Shown here piece by piece: positions 1-15,090 of a stretch of 64,000 nucleotides of DNA; the stretch's first letter is position 1, and each line of letters starts with the position of its first letter. A program made the position numbers and the translations under genes. The notes under the pieces are model-generated. The model had not been told where the DNA came from and did no database searches. It was given only the letters and a program-made list of their open reading frames with translations. The stretch lies in the NCBI GenBank assembly GCA_019009955.1, contig CM032233.1, forward strand, positions 81,017,501-81,081,500. Reading direction: 5' to 3'. The DNA comes from Riptortus pedestris (lineage: Eukaryota > Arthropoda > Insecta > Hemiptera > Alydidae).

Positions 1-1259
1 TTTTCTTCTAATTATTATCATTTTAATGCAAACTCTTAGTATTGAATAATAACTTTATTGTTATTACAGACAATAGTATAGTATCATTCATACTTTGGAA
101 ATTTGTATAAGATGCTCATTTTTTCAATCAATTCTCAGTACTTATTTTTTAAATTTATCAGCAAGCTTTCATATTTTAAATTGTTTTAGTTTTACAGGGG
201 ACACTCATAACAATAATGGTTTGAAAAATAAAAGATAAAAAGGCACATATTTTTATTGTTATAGACTATAAATGGAATTTTCCAAAAAATAGTTATGGTA
301 TGTGTATAAAGCTGGAATGAAATTTGTAGCAATAGACACTTAATGTATGATTCACCATTATAATATTAACATCGATTTTTTTGCAGCAGTTGCATAAGTT
401 GATGATAAGAATTTCTTATAGCTTCTATGAACATTTTTGTGGTCCGTTCTCTTCACCAAGGACCTTTATTGTCTGTGTGTACATTCATTTGTATATGGCA
501 CTCATTAGATTTCGTGAAAATCTCCTAGTTAATAAATTATCCTCAGTCACTTGCGGCAAAAATATTTCGATTTCTTTAGTTTAGTTATAGAGAAATTTAA
601 AAACTGCTTGGACTTCATGTAAATTTCTCCATGTTTTATATAATTTGTCTTTTAAGCAGATTTAATAGTAAATTAAATATCTAAGGGCTATTACTCATTT
701 TGCACTATTTCATAAAGTGGAAGTAATTTTAATAAATTTATGATTTAGGACCTCCTAAGGGTGGTTCTATACCAGGATATAATTATTATTATTATAATCA
801 GTAGTTGGATTAGTTTTATGTCACCCTCCATATAGCCCAGACTTAGTACGTTTGTTTCGATCCCTCCAAAATCCCTTAATAGTAAGAATTTTAATTCTCT
901 AGATGACTGCAAAAAGTACCTGGATCCTTTTTTCGAAAGTAAGTCTTGGACAAATATGGGAACTGTTTATCAAACAAAATTATAATTATATTGTGGATAA
1001 AACTTGGTCAATAGTATCTTTATATTTTCCCTGAAAATTGGCAGAATGTTTCCAAAGAACCCAATATATTCGACTGTAAAAAAAATATTTACATTCTGAA
1101 TAAAATAAATTTGAATTTAATTATCTAAAATATACAATTCATTATGTAATATACTTATGTGTTGGTAAGTTCATTACATTAATATGTCATGTCATTGTGG
1201 CTGTAATTATTATAATTCAAGTATTATTGGAAACAAAATTGTATGAATTTTTGTTTTAG
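1..1259 (+). other. Partial upstream intron of the RNF220-like gene
   Basis: AT-rich non-coding DNA ending in a pyrimidine-rich acceptor (TTGTTTTAG at 1251-1259) that opens the first visible exon. The preceding coding exon ends in phase 1 (one base of a split codon) and must lie upstream of the window, because no exon with RNF220 similarity is visible here. The stretch also holds a decayed mariner transposase piece at about 790-1000. The short open frame at 381-584 has no recognisable similarity. Confidence 0.6.
790..1000 (+). pseudogene. Mariner transposase remnant (C-terminal part)
   Basis: Reading the + strand gives HPPYSPDLVRLFRSLQN in one frame, then KNFNSLDDCKKYLDPFF in the next. In order these match the catalytic third-Asp region and downstream C-terminal segment of mariner-family transposases (HPPYSPDLAPSDY...LF). 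The catalytic block is degraded (the APSDY part is missing), there is a frame change between the two pieces, and stop codons occur. This is an old inactive fragment inside an intron. Terminal inverted repeats were not found. Confidence 0.6.
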
Positions 1260-1435
1260 ATAACAAAAAAGCTGACCCCTCTTGTTGCCCAGTTTGTGGT
1301 CTCTCTGTTAGAGTGGGTGACCTGGATTCACATTTTATCCAAGAGCTTGAAAAATTATACAAAATTACGTCAAGCAGCAGAAGCAGAAGAAATAAAGAAC
1401 CAGTTTCAGATGGATCTTTAGAAAACAGATGGGAG
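1260..1435 (+). CDS. RNF220: RNF220 exon a: first zinc-finger-like segment
   Basis: Begins with the last two bases of a split codon after TTTTAG and ends in phase 0 at GGGAG before GTAATT. It encodes NKKADPSCCPVCGLSVRVGD followed by LDSHFIQELEKLYKITSSSR. The Cys-X2-Cys...His pattern looks like an incomplete C2H2 or Di19-type finger. The serine/arginine patch that follows (SSSRSRRNKE) could be part of a nuclear localisation signal, which is inference. Confidence 0.9.
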
Positions 1436-4400
1436 GTAATTTCCAAATTTATCACCTTTATAACAAGTCTTTCCTTTTAATTTAATGTAAATAGAAGTTG
1501 TTATTATTTTATTTATTAAATCAAAAGAATCTTAAATTGTGATGAGCTGATATAAATTATTAATGTATGGTAAATTATAAGACAGATGCAACATATACTA
1601 TAGCACATCATACTAATATTATTGACAAATTGAGGATATAATTCCTATACTTTTATTGGATTTTTTCCGTGTATATAGTTGCCGCTACATTTTAATGTCG
1701 TTCAATGTTTTTTGGGGGGGGGGGATTTTATGTGCAGAATTAAATACTCTATTAACCTATATCAAAAATAAAACCAAAAAATAAAATCCTCATTTGCATT
1801 CCTATTTTTGTCTGAAGGAAGATTTTTTTAAAAATTTTAATCTTTACCAATTGTTTGCCACAATGAAACTATAATAGGCTATTAAGTCTTTTTTTTTGTA
1901 ATACTTATAAAGAAGTATCAAAATAAATTTTATTTTATGAAATCTATGAATATTGTGGGACTCATACAAGTAGTGAGATTAAATTTGAAATGTGGCTGAG
2001 TGGTGTAGGCACGTAAATTATGCCTCGAGGTCTGTCTCAGCAACATTTCAAAATTAATTGCTCCAGTTGTATGTGTCCCCAAAACGGTTGGAGCTTATTA
2101 ATAATATTAAATTTTAAATATCTCCTTTATAAGTATTATAAATAAAAGTTGATAAATGGTTATAATACAAAAGATTCTCATGGGCTATTTTTTAAATATC
2201 GGAATCACTTTTTTTTATTGCAAAAATTGGAAAGGAACATTATTAAAAAAAAAATCAGACGAAACAATAGGCAACATATGTTGTTCGACAATGTTCATAG
2301 ATAAGATATGAAAACTTTATACTGAGCTTCAAAGCAATCAATTTTTTTTAAAAAATAGATCACAATGATGAGAGAATCAGGTATTTCCAGTAAAATTTAA
2401 GTAAAAAATACCTGACAAAGAGGAGTCATTGTATAAATTGATATCAGTGTAACTATATACAAATATTTTAATAATTCATATTGAGATTTTTCTATTTTAA
2501 GCTGAAGTATTAGTTAAAGAGATATTTAATAAAATAGGACGTGTTCATAGAATATTCAGATTAAAAACATAAGCTATATAAAATGTATTATTGTAAATTC
2601 ATATGAATCTCCTTATTATTTTCAGGCTTATTTACGTATCAAGTCAAACAGGCATTGTAGGCTGAGGTTAAAAACTCGAAAGAAAAAGCCTGATGATGTC
2701 GTTTGTCCCATATGCAATGAAAATGTCTATGGTAACATGCAACAGTTGAACAACCATGTTGAAATTTGTTTAAGAAAGGCAGGTTTTTCTTCTTTTTTTT
2801 TTTTTTTTTTATGCTGATTTGATTATGTTTATATTTTAATGATAGAAAAATATAATTTTTATATTTTCATGTTAGTCAAATATAATGTTTATATTTTAAT
2901 ATCAGTGAAATATAATGTTAAAACATATAATGATTATATTTTGTATTTTAATATTTGTATAATATAATGACAGTAAAATATAAATATCTGTCAGTAGACA
3001 ATTTAAGAAGAGTAAAAATATTCTATTCTATCAAACAATAGCTAGCTCACTTTTTTATACTGCAATATATTATAAAAGTGAGCTATTATTTGCTGTCAAT
3101 ATTTACTATGATTTTTCAATCTAATAATAACTAAGCAAAATTGCTTGTTTCCGTCAAGAGTGTTGGTTACCCGACATTTGTTCACACGAAGTTTGGATTT
3201 AATCCTTTTGTCATATGAATTTTTGTCAAATGACCCTTCATCTCAGCTTTGTCCTAGGAGGTCACTTGGAGTCAAAGCTCACGTGTAGCATATGCCTAGC
3301 TGAAGAGATCCGATAGATTGAAATCAAGTCAACCAAAACGTAACAACGCACTGAAAGTGCATCTTGAAACAATCTTCATTACAGTCATAAATGACTATAA
3401 CTTGAAATACCTTTCAGTGATAAGGGACCTTGGTGTTGATCGTTTTTGTCATTCGGTGACTCATCAGCAACATTAATAATAATAATAATAATTGTTTCAA
3501 ACTTTCAATAATGAAAGTGGAGAGTGTATTTTGTTTTGGTTTAAATCATAACAATATCAGTACTATGAACTAAAATTGAAAAACACTGCTGAAGGATATG
3601 TAATTTTGAAATAAAGTATGGTTTCTCAGTCAATACTCTCCAAATTTTATATTTAGCCATGACCCATGTTCTGCTTCCACACACACTAAGGATAGGCAGA
3701 AAGTTTTTATGTTAACTTTATATGCTTTAACTTCCTTTATTCACTTTGTTTTTTAATAATTTTTCCATCTTCAGGAGAAGTTAAATTATTAGCTAAAGTG
3801 GGATATGAGCCCCCCCCCATAATGAATAGCCATATCAAGAGTGCATAAAATGTTTGTAATGATCTCCTGCCCTTCATTAGTGTATTGGGCACTCAAAGTA
3901 TACTATACTTGAGGCTAACTTTTTAGTAGATTTCCCTCAAGGGAAATCAGCGATTGAGGTTGTTCATGATGCGATTTTCAAAACTTTTCTACAAATGTTC
4001 ATTGATCCTACCCAGGAGATGACAAAAATGAGGTCCGTTCAAAATTATATATATATATTTGTCCGTTAATGCTTTAGTGATCGCAATTTTTTCGTGATCG
4101 TTACCAAACTCGATATTTAAATGTTTTATGTAAAAATAAAGATCAAGTTCATTAATGGCTGAAATTGGACCAGTGGGAGGGTGGTTTAGAGGGGAGGATT
4201 TTCGAAATGTCTCTGTTACTATACGTCGGATCGAACAATTGTATATAATCAATCTTATTGAAAATTAAATTTACTATAAATATTGGTATATACATTTTGT
4301 CATACCTGTCGGTGGAGACCGTCGTCACTGGCTGATGGTCGAGTACAGCTGGCAAGCGCTTCCGATGCAATGGCACCATCTTCAAGCCCGTTAAAAAGTT

Positions 4401-5050
4401 GTACTCCTTTTTAACGGGCTTGAAAATGGTGCCATTGCATCGAAAGCGCTTGCCAGCTGTACTCGACCATCAGCCAGTGACGACGGTCTCCACCGACAGG
4501 TATGACAACAATATCATATATATTGGCGGTTCTAACCTTTTATTTGAATTATATAATTTATTATCTATCTTGAATATTAACCGAGATATTCACGTTTTTA
4601 TTAAGTGTGTGCAGATAACGAACGAGATGAGTTTGGCTAACTTCGGTTCTAGTCGTGTATTTCCGCCAAAAGCTAGTTCGGCCATTTTCGTAACTGTTCA
4701 GCGCTCCTAAAATTTCTTTATTGTAAAACTTCACGTGGGAAATGTGCTTAGTTTATGCAACCCTTGCATGACGGACTTTTCTTACAACCCACATTCAGCT
4801 TCAATTATACCCCATCTCTACCTAGCTATGAGTGGAGTTAGGTTGATAATATGATACCCCTTCTTGCCCCATGGCTCCCTTTCTTCTCCCATAATAATTC
4901 TAATTAAGTAGGTGAACAATGTATTTTACCTAATTTTTAAAAACTTCATTAATTTTAAATGGTTGTGTGCTGTCATACATTCAATATCCTCCTTCTTTGG
5001 CATTTGGATAGTTTAGAGTATATCTGTATTCTAAATGTGTATGTGTGTCT

Positions 5051-5130
<80 letters not shown>

Positions 5131-8100
5131 TTGAGTTAAGTTTTTATTATCTAATATAAGATTGTTACTTATTGGTGAAAAATACCTAATATAAAGATAT
5201 TTCAGCTGTATAATTTTTGGATTCCTATTTTTAGCATGGGTCGTTTGATGTTCAGGATGAAGAAGAAACTGTAGATGTTGAAGGTGAAGGTGACTATGAA
5301 GAGTATGAATGGTCTGGGCAAAACAGGTTACCTGTTTCTTCTGTCATGCTTGGAGGGTATGGAGGTAAATAGTTTATAATCTGTAATTAATGATCAGTAA
5401 GTAGATTAAAGTTGACAAAACACTACAGTGTTTCATTGTTATTATGTTATCTTTGTTTTGAATTGTGTCAGCAAGATATTGTCTGTCAATATTAAGTTAT
5501 TCGTGGCTTTAACTTCTATAGAGTAATAAATGTGCTAAAGAGTCTGGTTTAATCATTGAGAATGATTTATTCTCAGAATAGAATACTTTGGGGCAGCTAG
5601 TAGCTCGGTTATTGAAACATTAGTAAAGAACAACTTGTTGATACAACCACAACCTGGATACATGAATAACTACCATTTGATACATTATAGAGTATGTATG
5701 CTTACTGTATACAGGGTTGTCTAAGCAACTCTATTTAATTAAGCAGGAAACATAGTTTTAGACAATGCAATTGATACACTAACATTTGTCCACAGAGAAT
5801 TTACAGGTGTTAGATTAAAGATGATAGCTAAGCTAGAAATTATTTTGTTAATAATTACGAGTCAAGTTATTAGTCAGCCGCAGCCAATATAAATTAACCC
5901 TTCAATTGTATTGGTGATGCTCCTGCTAAAGTATTAATAAGCAGCCAAAGGATTAACTACACAAAGCAGTCACTTATTTTTAGATTATCTATATTGTTAT
6001 CACCATGAGGTTTTAATATTTTTTTTTTTTGAGAAGCTGACAGTATTATACTTCTACATACATATTTAACTTCTAAGAATAATGAGTTTGCATATTAAAA
6101 AAAAATATTGTTAATTTTCACATGAAACAATGCCTTTTCTCTAAGTCCCATTGCAGGAATTAATTTTAGCTTTTCCTGTCTTTGTTTCACTTCAGGATCT
6201 TCTAGGAGATCAAAATCCATCATTCTTTTGAGTTTTTAGTGTTTAACTATTTTATTTTATGGACAGAAACTATTTTGAGACATTTTACATCACTTGCTTG
6301 TGCACAATAATATACATTGTTTTTATGTTAATGATTATAAATGGAAATCACTATACATTACACCAGTTGTTTATTATATCGAGCTGTGATTTCTAATTAT
6401 GAAAATATTACAAATGATTTCACAATACCGATCTACCTGTCATGAAACTATTGTATTATAAAGCCATGACAACATTATAGATCTAGAACAAGTATTTTGT
6501 ATATATATGTTGCTTGTTAGAAGAAATCCTATTTGAAGTTATTAAACTGTTTTGTAGAATTTCCTAAATTTTTATAATATTAGTAGATCATTTTCAGTAT
6601 TAATTAATTCTTCAATTTTATAAAGGGAGGAATCATAAACAAGGGGCATTTCTTGCTGCTATTTATCAGCATTGAGTTGTTACAGTCCACGTTACAGCAA
6701 TTTATAGAATTTGTTTATTAAGAGGAAGCAAATTTGGCAATTATAATGTACTATTTTATTTTGAAAGATAACATTATTAAATTCATTTGATATATGCGTT
6801 TTATATTATTTTTCATTGAGATCACTATGGTTTGTATCAATTAGTGAAAATTGAGTTATTTACGTATATTTACGACTATTGCAAGTACCTTATCGCTGAA
6901 TCATTTTAATTTAGTCCAATGTCACTTTATGAACTTTATGGTAGTGGTATATTTTTATACATGCGTATTTTATTATTGTTATTACGTATGTTTAAAGGTA
7001 ATATACTTTCCAGGCCATCATTTCTCATAGTTAATTTTATATGGTTATGGTTATGTTACTTTATATCGGTTTTATGTAGGGACCTCATTTCTTAATTTAT
7101 TAACTTTTTTACAATTTTTACATTTTATATTTATAAATGATTTTTAAACTGAAACTTGACTTATTTGAGATCATTTATTCCTGACTTTAAAAATACAAAC
7201 TTATATTTAGGTGTATGCAATGAAAGAAACTTCCACAGCTCAGAAGCTGAGGAAGATGAAGGAGTTGGAGAGTTGGTTGTGGACAGAGATGAAAATTCAC
7301 ATTATGGACCAGAACAGTATAATGATGCAGATTTAATAATATCACTATCTGTCGAGTCTAATGAAGAAAAAGATAAATCATTGATTGAAAATAATAGGTA
7401 AGTAATTTTCTTCTTGTTATTGCCATTGAATAGAAAACAAATGAAGAAACTGAATTCTCATACAAGATTTTCTTTTTAAAAAATGGGAGGCCAGAATGAT
7501 TGTGTTATTCAAAACAGTTTGAAGCAGAATAATGAAATAGTTTTGTCATTACACAATTTGTTCAATATGAAAATCACTAGTTTTCAGAAAACCATTTACG
7601 AGATGCAATTTGAATTTAACTCCTTCCCCTAAAAACAAAAACTGCTTATGGTAAGAAATGTATTTGTATAAATTCTCGAATGAGATAAATTAGTTTTAAA
7701 AAAAAAAAACATACACAAAACAATAAATTATAATTAAACTATATTTCACATATGTTACTTTTCATTTTCTTTGTAAATTTTTATTTTTTGGGAAAATTCA
7801 AATTCATCAACATTTTGTTTTTCTTGATTTATATTGCACAAGCAATGTTATTACGATAATAATCTTATTAATTTTGTTTTTTCATCTCAAACTGAGATTC
7901 TTTAATGTGTTTTTTGTTTGTAGTTTTTTTCCGTGGTGAAAAAAAATATGATTAATTAATATAAACAATTGCTAATGATAATTATTAAAATCTTATAAAT
8001 ATAGGAGAAGTTGTTTTAATCAATTATTGCTACAATGTCCACAATTACTGGAAAAGAAATTTGTATTTTTTTAAATCCTTGCCAACAGGTTTCACCATTA

Positions 8101-11100
8101 CCAGAGTGCCTTAGACTCTTCAAAATAGACCAATCAACAAGATGCCCCGAACTACGTGCATTTAAATGTACAATTTTGTAAAAAAGAGAACAGACTTTAA
8201 ATTATTAAAACTGGAATTTGAAAGCCAAATAAAAGAAAATGTATGACTTGGTTGATATCTGGCCTATCAACTAAGTTGGTATGAGCATTCACAGTGAAAG
8301 CAGGACTCCAATCCATGCCGTGGCAAACCTTTTTTTGCTAATATAAAAGCCTTAAAATGTTGTCATAAAGATAAAAGTAATTGAATGCCAAAAATATGAA
8401 AATTGCTGAGTAGGAAATAGGAATTTATAGAGTAGCATTAAAATATTCTGCTGTTTTAAAACCATGTAGTGGCTATTTTTTTTATTGTAAAATGATTTAG
8501 GATTTAATTATTCTCATCTTAAGTAATTAATTTATTATAGAATAATACATTTTATTATTAAAACTGGGCCTGTATTTACTTATATAGGGATATTAAAATG
8601 TATACATACAAAATAAAAATTAAGTTACAGAAAGAACATCTCACACAATATGAAATACCTTATTTTTGGTTGAATAAAAATAATTAGATAAAGAAATAAC
8701 ACAGAAATGAACTTAAATATTTGTTAATGTTGATAAATATGTATGAGACTATAAAGTTATGATCTTTTTGATATTTCACATTAGGTTTTATTTGAGCGAT
8801 TAATTCACTTTGCATTTCCATTTATATAGATATTTGAAGTTCTATCTGAAATAACCATTTTTGAGTTGTTGGTACAGAAAGTAGAACACAAATAAGAATC
8901 AACAAAAAAGTCCTTCGGAAAAATGTATTACGAACTGCAGAGTGATTTCGGAACACTCACCCAATCATCAGTACACTACTAGAGTCGTATAATAAGCAAA
9001 TAGATAATCAGCGTAAATTGGAATTTGATAAGATGTACAATCTATTTCAGGTAGAAATATTGTCACTGCAAACCAGGGACCTTCTTCACACCTTCTCAAA
9101 CATGAAAAAGTAATTTTGGCCTTCCAGGCAATATTTTACACTTATCTATTGTAACTTGTTCCAAAATATCTTAAAATGTATGTACTGAATCCTTGGATTA
9201 TAGCTAACGATCCATAGTCCGTTCCATGGGAATGAACAAAAGTGGCTAAACAATTCTTTTTTGAACGCTCATTACTTTAGCCAAAACTTTGAACCAATCA
9301 AATTTTATCTTGTGGTATGAACTATGGAAATGCTTTACCACTGCAGATTTAATTACTTATGATTTCTTAACAGATTTCAGGTAATCAGAAATTCTGGTGT
9401 GTATAGTAATCTATCCAATTCTCCAATGGAATTCTTTTCCTCATGGGATTCTATATATCCCTGGTGTTCTCAACTGGAGGGCAGGCATCTTTTGCACTTG
9501 TATTCATCTGGCTAATTTTCTTGTCACTAGTGAAGATTATCTTTATACTATATTTCTTGAGAACTTTTAACAATGTTCAAACAGTTCTGTTAAACTTTTT
9601 TTACAGAATTGTTAATGTTTTTATTTTTGTCAGACATACTGGTTTTATATGAACATAAAGGTCTGACTTATCTTTGCTATTGTATGGTTTCGCTGAAGAT
9701 TTGGAACTTTCCTATATCATTTAAGAGAACTTCTGAATGAATGTAGAAGAGGTTTTAGACTTCTGTTGACTATACCTTAATGGATTGTTTAGCCACATTT
9801 GATGATTCCCATGGAAGTGAATGCATTTCAAATTCAAATTTATGCATAATCTATAATCACTACAGGGCACTGATGAAGATGAGTGCTCCGAAAGTGCTCT
9901 GCCACTTCGTATGAATAGTTGTGAAGGAACAAGGCCTTTTTCATTGATTTTTGCCATTTATTTCATAAAAATGTTTTAGTAGGTATGTCATAGTCGTTAG
10001 TTATTTTTAGTATTTTGCTCATGGTTTTTTATGTCATTCTCCAGAATTTGATGGAATTGAATTGTTCCTAATGGCAATGATTGCATTGTTGTTTTGTGAA
10101 GTGATGTATTATTATATTCTTGGAATCATGTATCTCTCTAAGATTGAACTGTTACCTAATGTTTGTTTATATGACTAGTTATTTGTTATAGAGAATTATG
10201 AATTGGTTTTATATATTGTCAAATACATTTTCATGTTTTCAACACATTGTTATTTTCAAGAATTAGATAATATGTTGATGTAACATATTGTTATATGAGC
10301 AACTTATTATATACATTTTTATTCAAACAGCTATGTTTTTCCTTCATATACACATTTTTATTATAAATGTAATTAACATTATACAACTGAAAAAAAATAA
10401 AACAACAATAATATATTTTATAAATACAATACTTTTTGGTGGTTAGCCCCTCCACTGGTACTGCTGAATTGGTCAATGGCATTTGAAGCATTACATGGTG
10501 CTTTTAGTTTTTCAAATTGTCTTTTATATGCGTTGCATTATTTTATAATTGGTTTTACTGTTACAGGAACTTACCAGGCTTTAGATCTATTTCGAGAATT
10601 TTCCGTAGTGAGGTGTTTAGAAGGGATGTTTGTTTGTCCTATGTAAATATTATAATTATAAATATGTAAATATTTATATCTGTTGCCTTTAAGGAAGGGA
10701 TTCTTCTTCTTGGTGGGTGGGTTTGATGAGGAGATAGTGATTATTTTATATATTTTTTAATGCTATGTAACACTACCACAGTCATAAACATACTAAAGTG
10801 CAACAGTGGGTAATATTGAAATAGACTCAGTAAATTTGAGGCGAGTTTCTCACAAATACTATTTAACTGTGACCAATATTCAATGAATTCAATCTAAACT
10901 TAAGGTAGTTGATTGCCTACTATTCACAATGGTGTATTTTTAAATAAAAGAACAATACAAACATTCATTTATTTTAAATTTTAACAATTTGTACTTCATT
11001 CAGTGCTCTATTAGTGAATTTCATGAACAGTTTTTAAAAATATTCATCCGGCAGATGAAAAGCAGTGGCTGATATTGTTAGAAATTCCCACTTAATATTC

Positions 11101-14100
11101 ACGTAATGAAATATAATGGAAATAATATAATCTATGGATGAAAATAAATTACTACATCTATATATTAACTATCAATACTAATTAAATACCAGCCCAAGAT
11201 ATCTGAACTGATCAGATGAAAAATGTTGTTCACAAAAATATCAGATATATTATTATGTCTGAGAAATTTTCCTCAATATTCACAACACTGTGTCACTGCA
11301 TATGTCTAATAAACAGGATAATAAAGATTGGGTACTTGAATTAATTTGTCGCAATATTTTTTTAAAATTGAGGTTTTATTTTACAAAAATGTTTTTAAAA
11401 ATATCATAGAATAGAAGCATTTGGCATGGATATTCACCAAGCAATGACTCCAATTCTTCTTTTTTGAATTGTTTTGGCTGGGTTTATTGTTATTCTAATT
11501 CTTATATTTTGATGGGAATCCATTGTTATTTGACATCATTTATGAATAACAGCTATTTGAAACATGAATTCATCCAATTAGCACTTTTATTGTCACGGGT
11601 ATAATTACTCAATGACTGTAGAGTTACTATTATACAGTGTGTTCCAAACTCCCGTGCCAGCCCCCTTAAAATCTGCAATTGTATTAATAAAAGGCTGAGA
11701 CTTGATGCGCCATAATTGCGACCCCTGAAGAGACCTTTCAGTCCATATTCAACCTCATAACCTTTCCCAGTACTTCTCCAACAACCATAACTTTGGAATT
11801 TCCAATGGAATGTAATACTCTTTATGATGGATTCTTGTAGAAACTCAAGTTCTGAAATGAGTTCATATTAGTGAATTTTTTTATTTGAAGCATCCTTTAG
11901 TCGTAAAATGCACAAACCTTTATTTCAGGATCGGCAAAAAATTCTGCAACATAAAAGTTGTAGCCAAAAAAAATCTTTGAAACAAGTCTACAGGAAAAGG
12001 AATGGATTCTGAAATTAAAAAAAAAAAATCTATTCTTGGATCATTTTGTAGATAGATTAATCCAATTTTTATTTTTCCATTGGGAATCATTTCTTTTTCA
12101 ACCTGTCAACAATGGGTAACACTGCTAAGCCATACTAAAAGAAGCTAAAATAATTTGATAGACAAATTCTGCCTTTGGCTACTCTCATGCAATGATTTCT
12201 CAGGTTTTTGAGGTAATTCTTCATAGAATTCTTGGGAGTGTGAGTACTCTGTTTTTCCCAAATATCTTGTGCACTAATTTCAATAGCTGCATTTTTAGTT
12301 GTACCTGGTTAAATGAAGTAAATCTTCAGGTTCTACCTTCTCCAGTTATACAATTACACATAATACTTTTTTAGCAGGCTTTCCTATGGTTCTAAGCATC
12401 CTATAAAACACATGAATTTTAAGATGATCTTAGATTTAGATCTAGTATTCCTAAATGGACAGTTTTAGAAAGTTGACAGACATTATGGGATTTCTTTAAA
12501 AGTTACTGTATATCTGTTTACTTAAATTTATTAATAGTAACTGGTTTTGGGAATTAGTGAATCACAATCCTCAAGCTGGAATGAAGGAACAAAAATAGAA
12601 AAATTAAACTTATACATGCCAAAATAATTCAAATTAAAAGGTATTAAAAACTAAAAATTAATAAATAAAACCCTTTAACAAAACTAAATAGAGTAAGTTA
12701 AAATAACTTAAAATATATATTTAAAATAAATGTTTAATCCAATAACAAATAAAATTCAATCAATGCAACAGAAAGATGGGTTAAAAACTACATAAACATT
12801 AAATTGACCTCACTCTCCTCTGCTGGACTTCAACCTCCTCGTATTTGTAGTTCCATTTCACTGACAGCTGCATTACGGTGAATTATGGTCTTCATAAGGG
12901 ACCATTCAATACATAATTAACAAGTAGTAAGCTTTTTAATCTCTAGGTTCTCATTATCTCCCTGTCTTGGCCCAGAATATATGGATCTTAGGAGCTTTAT
13001 GTTCTGTTCATCAAAGCTATAGCCTTCACTGTGTACGCATTCTTTCAATAATGAAGCCTTAGATATTCTCTTTTATAGAATATTAATGAAGCAGTTAGTA
13101 TAGTGGATTGTTGAAGAAGTCAAAGCAGTGGGATTTTGAAGCACTTGAATAATTTTGTTAATATACTTCATATTACCAGAAATGTTAACTGCTTAAATTG
13201 AGGTTTTATTGTACAAAAATGGTTTTAAATATATTAGTCAAAGTATTGTCCATCAATAGCCACTATCTTTTCCCACCTTTCTGGCAGCATGTGGATAACT
13301 CAATGGAGAAGTGATTCATCTTTAGAAGCAATCCAAGAATCGACCCGTTTTCTGGAAAGTTCATAACAAGTGAAGTATTGCTTAGACAGGCCCATGGGGT
13401 ATCAATTGGAACAGGTGGTAATATGATGGACCAATATCTGGAGAATACAGCGGGTGGGGTAGGACCTCCCAATTGGTCATTTCATGACAGGTTTTGCGAT
13501 GAGTGGACAAGCATTGTCATGAAGGAAAATGATTTTGTCCTGCCTGTTACCATATTCTGACTGTTTTCCCTTTAATGAATGGATGAAACGCATTAGTTCA
13601 TAACAGTAACATTCCCATGTGATTGTATCATTCGGTCTGAGCACTTCATAGTATATCACACCATGCTGATCCCACCAATAATCTTGATGAATTTCCCTGA
13701 TTTTGGATCATACATCATTTACATTTGATAAAGTAAAACGATTAGTTATTTACTCTTTAATCAAATGGCGCACTAAAAACTTATCTCAATGACAGTAGGA
13801 TTATGCGGATGAGGAGCAACTCCATCTATTGGAAAACCCCACTAGTGGTGCACCTATGAGGAAATGGAACAAACTAATTCAGTATCCAATATTTATTGTC
13901 ATTTATTAGGATTCACACAATATTATTTTTGTTTGTTCATCCATTGACCCTTACACTGCTAGATGGTGCTAAGTGTGAGTTCTGCGAGAGTGTTGAATAC
14001 CTACTGCCCCTTCCTACACTCGCATGCTAAATACATTACCTCTCGGCTTTCCATAGTTTCTGACATTTTGTTTCTAAGTCTTGGCATTAAAACTCTATTT

Positions 14101-15090
14101 TTAATTGATTTGTAATACTAGACCAGCCACTTGGCCTTAAAATAAGCCTAAGAATAGAAAAGAAGAATTCGTAATTAATCATTAGATTAATGATATTTCT
14201 TAGATGATAATATTGTTTTAACTGTAAAAAGTTATCTAGTATTATATTAAATTAAATATAATTTGTTAATTTGTGAAGCTCCTTTTGAATGGAATGGCAA
14301 TGGTCAGGAACCAATCGTAGGAAAGTCTTGTCACGTAGGGGCTATGTTAACAAAGCAGATTTCCCATGTGCATTCTATTTGCTACAAGAATACAGCACAT
14401 TGTATTCTGTATTTACATTTATCTCAAAACGTAAAAGTTCAACGAGAACAATATTTGGTATTCAGTCTTCAAATAAAGTGATTCTTAATATAACAGCTTA
14501 TTGTTAATATGAAATGAGTATGGGTGAGGGTTTACTGAAGACCAAAAACTAAAAAAACGCAAATATCTTTGTTAATAATGAAGATATTGTAAAAACGTAT
14601 ATAACAACATTTATAGAACATTACATTTGCAATAAGATTCATTTTATACAATTTTTTGATCCTACGCATAACAACAGCGATATTTTGAGTTTTGAAATTC
14701 TCTCCCTCTAAACCCCCCACCTTCCCACTTGTCCAGTTTTAGCCGTTAATGAATTTGATCTTCCTTTTTACATAAAACGTTTAAAATTGAGTATGGTAAT
14801 GATCAAACAAAAGTTGCGACCGCTAGAGTATTAACAGACAAATATATGTATATATATATAATATTTCGAACGAACCTCATTTTTGTTAAGATTAGTTCTT
14901 TACACTTTTTCGATCCGACGTATAGTAATGGAGATATTTCGAATTTTAGAAATTCCTATCCTCTAAACTCCCCTCCCCCTGCTCCGATTTTAGCTGTTAA
15001 TGAACTTGACCTTTCTTTTTACAAAAAAACAACTAAATATCGAGTTTGGTAATGATTAAACAATAATTGCGACTGCTAGAGCAGAAACAG

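Larger units (their letters stand above)
2779..5234 (+). other. Intron b-c of RNF220-like gene (GC-AG)
   Basis: Starts GCAGGT and ends TTTTTAG. It contains a T homopolymer (about 2791-2810), the family A copy at 3921-4780 interrupted by a foldback at 4299-4506, and a compound (TA)n-(GA)n tract at 5059-5130. The stretch 2811-3920 is AT-rich with no recognised feature apart from a short (AAT)n run near 3475-3492. Confidence 0.75.

Noticed and set aside
1987..2046. Nuclear tRNA gene (Ser/Leu-like D arm)
   Set aside because: No B-box or T arm and no valid anticodon loop; kept only as a low-confidence tRNA-like patch.
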